DNA of 64,000 nt from Dactylorhiza incarnata (Eukaryota > Streptophyta > Magnoliopsida > Asparagales > Orchidaceae), in NCBI GenBank assembly GCA_033032865.1, contig JAWHQI010000016.1, forward strand, positions 19,579,001-19,643,000, read 5' to 3'. Of the stretch, positions 45,821 to 55,172 are shown in pieces. The notes under the pieces are model-generated. The model was given only the letters and a program-made list of their open reading frames with translations. It was not told the origin of the DNA and did no database searches. The position numbers were made by a program, and so were the translations under genes. The first letter of the stretch is position 1. The number at the start of each line of letters is the position of its first letter.

Positions 45821-46741
45821 ACCAGCAGCCCGTCCCGTCCCGGCCTTCATGGAGTTCATCCCAGCGCCCCTAAGTGCTGGCCTTGACGGATTTCTATTAC
45901 CGATTTCTAAAATCTTTTTCCTGTGATACTCATTGTCATTTAAGCTCTATCAAATTTCATTGTAAGTTGCAAAACTTATACCTGTTGGACAGCATGCCTC
46001 CGAACCTGATTTTACTTTTCATGTGTTTTCATTTTAGGCCTCATCATCCACTCCCAATTGTTGAAGGTAAACATAACATTGAGTATTACTCTAATTAATA
46101 TTGTTGAAGGTAAAGATAAATATCTTTTATTTTGCATTTTCATTACGCTCTGAATTTCACTTGCCATTTATCTGTAAATCTACTACACCTTTTTACTTGC
46201 CATTGACAGTCATTTTACTGCACCTTCTATTAGGCTCTGATAACGCACTTTTAGTTCTGTTTCTGATGTGCTAATTGTTGAAGTCTCATGTGTGGACAAC
46301 ATGATTGGTGATGAGTATTTTTTTTTATTTTGAGATTATGCTAAATAACCTAGACTGAGTAACTGCTTTCTGATGAGTTGTTATTTTTTATAGTCAGATT
46401 ACACTAAAGAAATGACCAGATAGACAGTTAAATTTAGTCCTCAATGAAAAGGCAGTAAATTAATAGGGTTTCAGGTTCAATTGTATCCTCTCTTCAATTA
46501 CATAGATTTCATTATGCTTTCAATCTATGGGGTTGTTGTAATATGGACTTCCTCTCCTCTTGCAACCTCTATCCTCTGGAGCTCTAAAAAACCTGCTTTC
46601 AGTCATTTGGAAACAAAAAAGTAAATAGATGACCATCAAAGATTAATCGTATTAATTCAATATATAATTTGCAATTGTCTAATTTTCGAATTTATTACGG
46701 TAGCCACGTGCCCTGCCGCTCGCGAATCCCTGTAATATATA
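45821..46741. other. Helitron-like unit, non-coding remainder
   Basis: Resumes the sequence broken at 39338. AT-rich, without a recognised ORF; a phrase near 45888 (GGATTTCTATTACCGATTTCTAA) echoes one near 39110, so part may be duplicated leader sequence. Confidence 0.4.
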
Positions 46742-46760
46742 TCTATACTTATATCTATAC
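46742..46760 (+). other. Candidate Helitron 5' terminus
   Basis: TCTATACTTATATCTATAC preceded by A, followed by ATATATAAAG. Plant Helitrons begin with TC and insert between A and T. It lies about 350 bp upstream of the Rep fragment on the same strand. Confidence 0.5.
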
Positions 46761-47098
46761 ATATATAAAGATATTCTGCATTTGAACAGTGATATATTGC
46801 TTGAACGTGACTCACCACGTTTTGCAACCATTAGCTAATTTCCCTGTGTTTATTTCATTCGTGATGCGATTGCTGCTGGCCTGGATTTTGCTCCTAAGTT
46901 TCTGGGCTATTGCCAGGAACCATCATCTTTATTTCCCTGTATTTATTAGTGCAATTTTACAGCTGATCAGCGTTTCTGCTTGCATTCATTTATTAGCTAG
47001 ATTTTTCCATTTTGTGTGAAGGTTATCGTATTGTTTCAATGATATGCTTACAATTTTTTTCTCCGTTGTTCTGACTATCACGCAGTTTTCTATTTGCA

Positions 47099-48300
47099 AT
47101 GCAAGTAGAGCCTGTCGTACAACGATCAGATAACATTATTCGTCCTCATGTTCAGCCTAGAAAAAGAATAAGAGAAACATCCATGACAACTGATCAGCGT
47201 GCAACACAACGTATATATAACCAAACGTTTGCATCATGGGTGTTAACCAAACGTTTGCATCATTTGTGGACAACGTTTTCATATAATCATGTGTTCTATT
47301 TTACCTCCATGGGTGTTAAACTGGATCAAGCATTAGCAGCGGATCAACGCGCCATTTATACATTTCGAGCTCATGGAGCAATATATCACCGAATTGGGTC
47401 TCTCTTCCCCGGTGCAAACACAAGACCTAGATACCTGCAATTCTATATATATGATACAGAACATGAGATAGATCATCGCCTGTGAGAAAACACATAGTTG
47501 AACCGTGCGTTAATTGAAAAAATAACAACAATATTAGATGCATGTAATCCATTTGTATTAATGTTTCGGCGATTAGCTCAGCGACAAGATATTAACAGTT
47601 GTCGATTGTTAATCAAAGAAAGACCTGCTGCTCACCAACAATATACATTGCCGACTGCATCACAAGTAGCTGCTATAATTGTTGGCGCTGAAGAGTACTT
47701 TGAATCCGATGAACGAAACATAATTGTTGAAACAAATGAAGGTGGTTTAGTCGTTGTTCAAGAATATACTGGTTATTATGATCCGCTGCAATATCCGCTG
47801 CTCCACCCATACGGGACATATGGTTGGTTGGCTGAATATAAATGACTTAATCATCGTCGCGTTAGCTGCTGCGACTACTACTCATACATACTCTAGGTTC
47901 TAAACAAAATATTTCTGCTACGCAAATTTACTACTTACATTGAAACTATATTTACTTTAGTATATTCATTTTACTACAGGATCGTCAACCAAATTTATCG
48001 TTACCGTTGCACGGATGTCGTCTACTACAACAATATGTTATTGACAACTACGTTAAAATTGAAACTAAAAATTTACGGTGGATTAAAAATAATCAAAAAA
48101 ATATTCGGGCTGAATTGTACATCGGCTTACAAGATTGTCTTAATGCTGGGAAAATAGTGGAGGTAAGTATAATTTCATTTTAAATGATAGGAGTTCGATA
48201 ATAAACTACTTAAAAATCCAAACTCTTCTAATATGTGATTCTTTTGCAGCAAATATTGATCATCTGGTCATACTGCCATCATCTTTGTTTGGATATGAAT
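47099..48300 (+). pseudogene. Helitron Rep/helicase N-terminal fragment with introns
   Basis: Translation from 47099 gives pieces of the Helitron_like_N domain: YTFRAHGAIYHRIGSLFPG, YLQFYIYDTEHEIDHR, then after two in-frame stops (47483-47485 and shortly after) ILDACNPFVLMFRRLAQ and YYDPLQYPLLHPYGTYGW. YYSYIL near 47875 and, after an acceptor-like TTACTACAG at 47979, RQPNLSLPLHGCRLLQQYVIDNYVKIE follow. A donor GAGGTAAGT at 48161 and acceptor TTTTGCAG at 48249 give NIDHLVILPSSLFG. Homology ends near 48300; the replication-initiator HUH/tyrosine part beyond it and the helicase are absent. A 24-bp direct repeat near 47220-47265 (ACCAAACGTTTGCATCAT twice) disturbs the start. Not functional. Confidence 0.8.
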
Positions 48301-48465
48301 CTTATTGATGCCTGAATTTTGTGTTTATATATTAATCTTATTCATGAACTCTGGTTTATACTTTATCACATTCAACATGATAACATGATTCTTTTTTTTT
48401 TCATTATCGAGTTGTTCTACGTATAATAATTAATAACATGATCTTTTTTCATTGTCTTCTCTAGG
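48301..48465. other. AT-rich sequence after the Rep fragment
   Basis: Nothing recognised. Confidence 0.4.
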
Positions 48466-48926
48466 ATACGAGCATCTTCGCACGGGCTACCGCCCGTGCT
48501 CGATGCTCTCCGCATCAACAGTGCCCCAGCAACAATGGTACCTCCGCCTAAACTCGCCTGCTCTAAGACGATGGGTCAATTGACAGTGCATGGGTAGCCC
48601 CTGTGCCCCGCACGATAGTACCCCTGCCTAGACAGTGTCCCGACGCGACGACGCTCCCTCCGCTTGTGAACCCCCGTGCCCGATGCTCTCTCCCGTGCCT
48701 ATTTTGTCGTGCGCACGGGGGTTCGCGAGCGGAGGGAGCGCCGTCGTGTTGGGACACTGTCGAGGCAGGGGTACTGTCGTGCGGGGCACGGGAGCTACCC
48801 ATGCACTGTCAATTGACCCAACGTCTTAGAGCAGACGAGTTTAAGCGGAGGTACCGTCGTTGCTGGGGTACTGTCGATGCGGAGAGCATCGAGCACGGGC
48901 GGTAGCCCGTCCGAAGATGCTCGTAT
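48466..48926. mobile_element. 461-bp foldback element
   Basis: The ends ATACGAGCATCTTCG and CGAAGATGCTCGTAT are perfect inverted repeats, and most of the sequence folds on itself: GATGCTCTCCGCATC against GATGCGGAGAGCATC, TCTAAGACG against CGTCTTAGA, CAATTGACAGTGCATGGGTAG against its complement, and so on to a loop near 48700. Each end also carries its own small hairpin (GCACGGGC-TACC-GCCCGTGC on the left). It may have a TA target duplication, as in Tc1/mariner-like elements, but the adjoining (AT)n makes this unprovable. All frames across it are hairpin by-products. Confidence 0.85.
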
Positions 48927-49242
48927 ATATATATATATATATTAATGTTTTAAAGAGAGAGGAGACACATACCTGTTATAGAAGAAAGGGTTCTTCAGAT
49001 CCAATAATAAAAGAAATTAGGTTGAAAATCTGGAATATTAGCATTCGACCAAATTGACTTGACGATTCGTCGAAATGACTCGAGACAAGTCTTCAATTCG
49101 TCGAAATGACTCAACGAAAATAACTTTTCGTCAAAATGATTATTGAAGACTCGACGAATTTATCGAATTGACTCGTGTAATTTCCTTAATTTCTTTGACA
49201 GACCCGATTTTCTGATTTGAGCTTGATTCCTTTGTCTTTTCT
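48927..49242 (-). other. SIRE spacer between RNase H and env-like ORF
   Basis: SIRE resumes after the insertion. It carries TTCGTCGAAATGACTCGA-type palindromic motifs (49060-49180) like those in the SIRE LTR. On the minus strand, TATAACAGGTATGTG at about 48972 could be a splice signal for the env-like ORF, but this is untested. Confidence 0.45.
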
Positions 49243-50312
49243 TCAAGATTCCTTGTTCAGCATACCAAGTTCTAATTTGAAATAATTGAACTTGGTCTCA
49301 TCAAGCGGCTTTGTGAAAATATCTGCAACTTGCCTATCCATCATGACATAACTGAGGTTGATGTTCTTGTTCTCCATATGCTCCCGGATGAAATGATAGC
49401 GAATCTTTATGTGTTTTGTCTGGCTGTGAGAGACTGGATTGTTGGCAATTGTAATTGCACTTGATGAGTCACAGAATATCGGAATCTCCTTCAACTTCAT
49501 ATTGTAGTCTTCAAGCTGATTCCTGATCCACAGAAGTTGTGCACAACAACTGCCTGCGGAGATATACTCTGATTCAGCAGTTGAAATTGCTACACAATTC
49601 TGTTTCTTGCAATTCGAAGAGATAAGCCTCCTTCCAAGGAATTGACATGCCCCGAAAGTGCTTTTCCTGTCATCCCTGCTACCTACAAAATCAGCATTTG
49701 AATATCCCGTTAACTCGAAGCCATTACTTCTTGTGTACCATAAGCCAAGATTTGGTGTGCCTTGAAGAGATCTCAAAATCCTCTTTGCAGCGGCATAGTG
49801 AGATTCCTTAGAGTTCACCTGAAATCTAGCACAAACACATGTTGAAAACATTATGTCCGGTCTACTGGCAGTAAGGTAGAGCAAGGATCCAATTATGCTT
49901 ATGTGCTTGGTTTCATCAAAAGGTTTCCCTTTCTCATCCTTGTCCAGAGTCATAGTTGAACCCATTGGAGTGCTCATTGAGGTTGCATTATCCATTCCGA
50001 ATTTCTTAATTAACTCTTTAGTGAACTTCGTCTGAGAGATGAAAATTCTATCTTCAGATTGTTTTACCTGAAGTCCTAAGAAATACTTCAGCTCACCCAC
50101 ACTACTCATTTCAAATTTCCCTTGCATTAAGTTAGAGAACTTTTTGTAGAGGTTATCATTCGTAGATCAAAAATAATGTCATCGACATAGAAATGCACTA
50201 GCAAAATCTTGCCTTTTACTTCCATAAGAAATAATATCTTATCTATCATTCCTCTTATGAATTTGTTCTTAAAAAGAAAGCTAGAGAGAGTCTCATACCA
50301 AGCCCGGGGTAC
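49243..50312 (-). pseudogene. SIRE RT C-terminus and RNase H
   Basis: From the GGTAC target site the minus strand reads RAWYETLSSFL, then the RT catalytic YVDDIIF near 50180; a shift follows before the open block 49243-50127 (MQGKFEMSSVGELKYFLG, IISLLYLTASRPD-like text, RNase H with GYSNADFVGSRDDRKSTFG, STAESEYISAG, FCDSSSAITIA, TKHIKIRYHFIREH, VADIFTKPL). The stop follows LGMLNKES. Catalytic residues are present; the frame break and the Athila-like insertion disable it. Confidence 0.88.
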
Positions 50313-50569
50313 TGATGAGTCCTGATCATATACACTTTTATGGACTCATCTGGGCCGTTATTCAGTCATTTCACAGCACTTTAGCCTTGTTATAGTTCAT
50401 ATTTGATATTTCATGCTAGGTGCACTTCTAGGCCCATTTTGGTGTTTTTTCGTATCTTTCTTTGTTATTAGTTTTCTTGCGATGTTAAGTCCCACTTTCA
50501 GTGGCTAGACTGGTGTCGTACGCTGGAACAGGTGTCGTGCAGGTGTTTTCGGTGCAATTCTGCACAGGA

Positions 50570-50935
50570 ACACTGCGCACGATCACCGGTTCTATTGCGC
50601 ACGACCACTGGTCGTGCGCCACTGATCGTGTGCACTTAACCCTTTTTTATGAGTTCTGTTTGGTGCAGTGCGCACGACCATCTACGCTAGTGCGCACGAC
50701 CACCGGTCATGCGCCACTGTTCGTGCGCGCTTATCATCAATTTCATGAGTTTTGTTTCAACCAGTGCGCACGACCACCTACGATAGTGCGCACGACCACC
50801 GGTCGTGCGCCACTGGTCGTGCGACCATGTTATTTCATAATTTCTGTCTTTGCAGGTTCCGTCCAGGCAGAGCGCACGATCACCGAATTCTAGTGCGCAC
50901 GACCACTGGTCGTGCGCCAATGACCGTGCACACTG
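50570..50935. repeat. Palindromic repeat array in U3 of the Athila-like LTR
   Basis: About seven units built on GCGCACGACCA and its complement TGGTCGTGCGC, often as adjacent inverted pairs. The same array is at 55430-55795. Frames across it give false proteins. Confidence 0.9.
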
Positions 50936-50949
50936 TTTATTCCAGCGCC

Positions 50950-50957
50950 TATAAAAT
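50950..50957 (+). promoter_or_regulatory. TATA box of the Athila-like 5' LTR
   Basis: TATAAAAT just after the palindromic array; same at 55810-55817. Confidence 0.7.
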
Positions 50958-51978
50958 GACCTGCTCGCGATTTTAGGTCGATCGGGATTTTCTTCCGCCG
51001 TTTTCCGCCCGTTTCCGTCCAGATTCGCCCCTCCACCGTCGCCCACCATATGGAGGTGCTCCGGGCTTGCTCTTCACGCCAATCTTGAGCCGGAGTTTCT
51101 TCTCGGCCTCCTCCTTCATCCAAGAGCTCCAAAGGAAGACCTAGCCGCCATTACCATCAAGCAAGAGGAAGTTTGCAACCTCTACCGGATCGTGACGCGA
51201 AGAAGACAGGTCCATTGGAGAGTCGTGACAGCTCTCTCTACCCCGGACGTAGTTGCGGACCGAGCTTGGACGCGGATTGACAACCCGGCGATTCCAACCG
51301 TGAATCTACAACGAGACTTCGGATTCGGTCGATTTCTTGCCTTGTTCTCCTCTTATTGATTGTTGTAATAGTTAGATCTTTTGTATTTTGATGAAGAACA
51401 CTATAGACCTTGCTATTTAAAGTTATTTAATGTCTATGTGAAATACCCTTTTTGTTTATTTGTGTGCTTGAGGTGCGCCCCATTCCATCCTCCATCTCGC
51501 CATCACGTCCGGTGCCGCACTAGCAATTGCTAGTGGCGTGCTTGTCGAAGAGGTGCTTGCGACCCTCACTCCGCTAGCCTACTCGTCCATCCGCCTACCG
51601 AAGCGTGGCATCGCGACCCGTATTCCATCCCGCCTAACGAAGCAGTGCGCTCAAGGCCTGCACAGTTCGATTCCGCTTGCCTACTCGTCCATCCGCCCTT
51701 TCGACGCAGCGCGCTCAAGGCCTGCCTAGTCTCCATCCCGCCAAGCGAAGCATTGCATAGCGGCATTGCATAGGAGTAGTTGATAGCTTTTATTTTATTT
51801 TCCAAAAGCCAACCCAACTCCCCCGCATTCCATCCGATTTAAGGACTTCAATCTCAAGTCCTTCCTCGAAACCTAACTCCACCTTACTGTGTTCCTCAAG
51901 AGACCGACACTCGGGGATTTTCCCCATTATTATTACTTGCGCGACCGGTGCACTTGCCGAATCCTCGCATCAAGTTTT

Positions 51979-51996
51979 TGGCGCCGTTGCCGGGGA
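51979..51996 (+). other. Primer-binding site, tRNA-Asp
   Basis: TGGCGCCGTTGCCGGGGA, 18 nt complementary to the 3' end of plant tRNA-Asp, six bases after the LTR. Typical of Athila-group elements. Confidence 0.92.
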
Positions 51997-52186
51997 ATAC
52001 AGTCGTGTGAGTTTTCTGGAGAGGGAGAACCTGAGGGAGAAGCCCTTCCATTTGTAAATTGCATTTCTTTGTTTTTATTTCTTCGTATTCTATTTTCCTG
52101 TTTTATTTTAGGTTGCTTTAGTAGTCATTGTTAGGTGTAGTATTGTGCAGTAGCGTTTTTATTGAGAATCGTTTTATTTTTACACT

Positions 52187-53425
52187 ATGTGGGCACATCT
52201 TAATATCCGTTGCCGTTGGTGTAGAGATACCTCTCACTCTAGTGATGAATGCCCTACGGAGAATAGTAGGCATAATTCTTATAGCCCAGCATATGGAGCA
52301 CCGACTTCGTCTGGTACTCCACATGGTGCGCGTAAGTCTTATGGCTACTCTGATGAGCCTTTACCGTCATACTTCTTTTCGGCTCTAGCTCCCGCTGCGC
52401 CAAAGAAGCCCGCAAGGCAGTGCCAGTTTTGTCGGAGCACTGATCACGCCCTGAAGGATTGTGCTGCTTGTCGTCGCCAATTGGATGAGGATGACGAGCC
52501 GGATATCCGGATCGTCCCGAATCCTAACTCTGGCGGCACACCTTCAACATCCGGTTTTGTGTCCTTGCCACCTTCACATCTTGAAGGGTATGGCGTTGAC
52601 ACAGTCACCGGATGTGCGGCTGATCTATGCACCGACATTGCTGAGCCTATTCTCCATGTGCATCCACCACCCCTAGTGGATTCGATTCTTTGTGAGGAAT
52701 CGGTGCTCGACTTTTATCCGAGAACTATTCCTCTCCCTGTTGTGCATACTACACTCGTCTCTGATGACATTGTTGATGATGTGTCGCAAGAGGAGGCGGT
52801 TGATCTTAGTATTGTGCCTGCTCCTATGGAGGAGGACAACCTTCTAGGTGAAGAGGAGTTTTCCTCAGCACCGGTGGAGGAAGTCCAAATCCTAAGCTTG
52901 GCCACCGTTGATCCCGCCGAATCTTGTAGCATTGATGACAATGCAAACATTATTTTACTTCCCCTACCTAATGGGAGTGAGACCGGGACCACTCCCCCGA
53001 TTTTTGATTATTTATGTCATTCTTCTCTTTTATTTCCTGACCCCCCTTCTTCATCTGAGCCTGTGCAGGTTGAGTCTTCACAGGTACATCAGGAGGACTT
53101 GGAGCATGATGCTCAAGTCAATGATGAGAGCATCCTCTCATGTGAGGAGGTTTATTCCCCCTCCGTTGAGGAAGCTCCACTCATTGCCTTTTCCTCCTGC
53201 TGCCTCCCTGTTGACGATACCTTGCTAGGCAAGGATGTGTTTTGCGAGATGAGTGAGGACCAGGCCTCCTCCTCTTTTTACTTTCTTGTCCCTCTACCTG
53301 TGATGGGCACGTACTTATATTTAGGTAGAGGGGTGACTGCTCTGTCTCCGTATCGGTACCCGCTACCGATGCGCATATTAGAACAATTACCTGTGCACTT
53401 CTCTTTTCATAGGCCTATAAGCTAG
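52187..53425 (+). CDS. 412-aa double zinc-knuckle, acidic protein of the Athila-like element
   Basis: Intact ORF starting ATG 52187 after a 190-bp leader and ending TAG 53425. Two CCHC knuckles with exact C-x2-C-x4-H-x4-C spacing are visible: CRWCRDTSHSSDEC near residues 9-22 and CQFCRSTDHALKDC near residues 79-92. The rest is low-complexity and strongly acidic, rich in Ser, Pro, Asp and Glu (VSQEEAVDLS, EDNLLGEEEF), without signal peptide, protease motif or capsid region. The knuckles suggest nucleic-acid binding like a nucleocapsid; I cannot place the acidic part. It could be a trimmed gag or a rewritten ORF. That it stayed open in a young element suggests that it matters for mobility or was open very recently. 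Confidence 0.8.
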   Translation: MWAHLNIRCRWCRDTSHSSDECPTENSRHNSYSPAYGAPTSSGTPHGARKSYGYSDEPLPSYFFSALAPAAPKKPARQCQFCRSTDHALKDCAACRRQLDEDDEPDIRIVPNPNSGGTPSTSGFVSLPPSHLEGYGVDTVTGCAADLCTDIAEPILHVHPPPLVDSILCEESVLDFYPRTIPLPVVHTTLVSDDIVDDVSQEEAVDLSIVPAPMEEDNLLGEEEFSSAPVEEVQILSLATVDPAESCSIDDNANIILLPLPNGSETGTTPPIFDYLCHSSLLFPDPPSSSEPVQVESSQVHQEDLEHDAQVNDESILSCEEVYSPSVEEAPLIAFSSCCLPVDDTLLGKDVFCEMSEDQASSSFYFLVPLPVMGTYLYLGRGVTALSPYRYPLPMRILEQLPVHFSFHRPIS

Positions 53426-55159
53426 AACTATGCAAAACCTAAATAAGTCGTGCTGGGAGGACAATAACCCCAGTAGTTATCTTTCTTTTCCTGCATTTTT
53501 ATTTCTTCTAATCATGTTTAGTTAGTAGTACTTTCTTTTCAGTTTTCTTTTGTCTTTTGTTTTTGCGGAGCTGACCCCTGCAGGTATCTTCTCTGGATGG
53601 CGGATGCTGCAGCTTAGTCTTGGTTTAAACGCCAATCTTCTGGTATGCTCACTTGCTGAGCATTGGGTACTCTCTTCCCCTAGCCTTTTCTGATTTTCAT
53701 GTCATATATTATGCGGATTGTTTAGTTTAAGTCTGGGGGAGAGTAGTTTTGTTCACCCACTTACGTGCACTCATACATAGCATGCCAGAAGTATTTTATT
53801 TTCAGTTTTATTATTTGTTCATTTTCATTGCACACCACATCACCCACTTGAGCGCGTACTCATCTGTATGCAAGCTCTGTAGTGAATTTAATTCTTCTGC
53901 TTATGTGGGAAAATCTAGGTGATGGCTTAGGACTATGCAGCAGAGTAAAATGTTGACTCCAGTAGTGCTCCTAGTCGAGTGCTCGGTTGCATAGAAATTT
54001 GTGTAGATTAGATTTCTTTTTATACTATGGTTTTATATTTTTCTCTATTAGTGTAAATGTTGTTTACTCTACTCAAATGGTGAATCCGGTGTGAATCAAA
54101 CGGTAGCATAGGGATGTGTGTGAACGATCGCTAGATTCGTATTGCTTGAGTCGGGAGAAAGGAGAATCTTTCTCGGTGGCTAGAACTTGCCCCAAGCGAT
54201 TCTTGAAGCATGGGTATACGGTTAGTCAATTGTGTGAATGTGATATAGGCCATCATTTTGGCCCGGTTGAGCCTTTGTGCCTATCCTTACCGCTATATCC
54301 TCGCTAGCCCAGTTGTGCCTACCCGTTCTTTGATTCAGCCCCACTTTTATTTCACCAAAGCCCAAAAGCCAATCCTAGTCGCACACCCAAAATTTGAGCT
54401 TTAGCTGTTTATTATTTTCATGAGTTGGGTTGTTGATGTGGTAATATGTTTGTGAAGATGTGGATGTGTCCTTTTGTTTATTTGCTGAAAATGATAAGAA
54501 AAGAAAAAAAAAGAAAAAAAAAGAAAAGAAGTTAAAAAGAAAGGAAAGAGAAGGAGTGTTTAATTGACAATCTTTATGTATAGATTTATGTTTGGGAGTA
54601 GGCGGTGCACGCACCCATGCTGTTAAGTCCAAGTCTGGGGGTGTTGTGTACCCGCGTGTTTGTGTGGTGAATGAGGATAGTTTCCTGCATTAGCTCATTT
54701 GGGTTTAGTGCTTTAGCCGTCGTTTTTATCTTTGTTTATCCTCACCTAAACCCAAGCCTCATTTAAAACCTAAAGTCCTATTGATTCACGCATTTGAGTC
54801 AAACCAGTGCCGTGGAGAGAATGTGACCGGGCAAGCTTATGGTCACCGACACTGATGGATTTCAGTGGAGTTTTTCCCGCATCCCGATCTTGAGCAATGC
54901 TCGTCTCAGCGTTTAGTTTACTTTCTCCGTATGCATGACCGAATGATTCACCGTTGTTCACCATTTTGAGTAGTTGTAATATGCTTTTACTCTTTTAGAA
55001 ATATATAAACTGTTTTTATAATCAGAAATCTTTTCTACTATTTTTCTTATGCACGTGAGCATGCGACTTCGCATGGTACTCTGTAGTGTAATCATTAAGC
55101 CATCTACTTTTCTTTCCCCGTTCGCTTAGAATTTGTTTGCTCGGGACGCGCAAACAGTT
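53426..55159. other. Non-coding 3' part of the Athila-like interior
   Basis: No ORF with family motifs. It holds two extra purine tracts identical at the core to the true one: AAGTCTGGGGGAGAG at 53729-53743 and AAGTCTGGGGGTGTTG at 54631-54646. There is an A/G-rich low-complexity stretch at 54500-54560. Confidence 0.6.
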
Positions 55160-55172
55160 AAGTCTGGGGGTG
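55160..55172 (+). other. Polypurine tract of the Athila-like element
   Basis: AAGTCTGGGGGTG directly before the 3' LTR. Confidence 0.85.

Larger units (their letters stand above)
38681..48926 (+). mobile_element. Helitron-like composite insertion in the SIRE element
   Basis: The SIRE sequence stops near 38680 and resumes near 48927, both in AT-dinucleotide sequence. The left end (ATAAAGATATTCTTCG...TTTGCACAGTAATCG) resembles 46742-46790 (TCTATACTTATATCTATACA, then ATAAAGATATTCTGCATTTGAACAGTGAT), which is a good Helitron 5' end preceded by A. So two related Helitron starts lie in tandem, the second followed by a Rep gene. The 3' boundary is not a clear CTRR end; the foldback at 48466-48926 abuts it. 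Limits and number of elements are uncertain. Confidence 0.5.
50313..51972 (+). repeat. 5' LTR of the Athila-like element
   Basis: Starts TGATGAGTCCTGATC, ends CCTCGCATCA. Contains an array of palindromic GTGCGCACGACCACCGGTCGTGCGC-like units (about 50570-50935) upstream of TATAAAAT at 50950-50957. Confidence 0.93.

Noticed and set aside
48563..48905. ORFs of 64-100 aa across 48563-48905
   Set aside because: Mirror readings of the two arms of the foldback element.
50501..51049. ORFs of 74-130 aa in the Athila-like LTR, present identically in both LTRs
   Set aside because: Readings of the GCGCACGACC palindromic array; no family and overlaps promoter.
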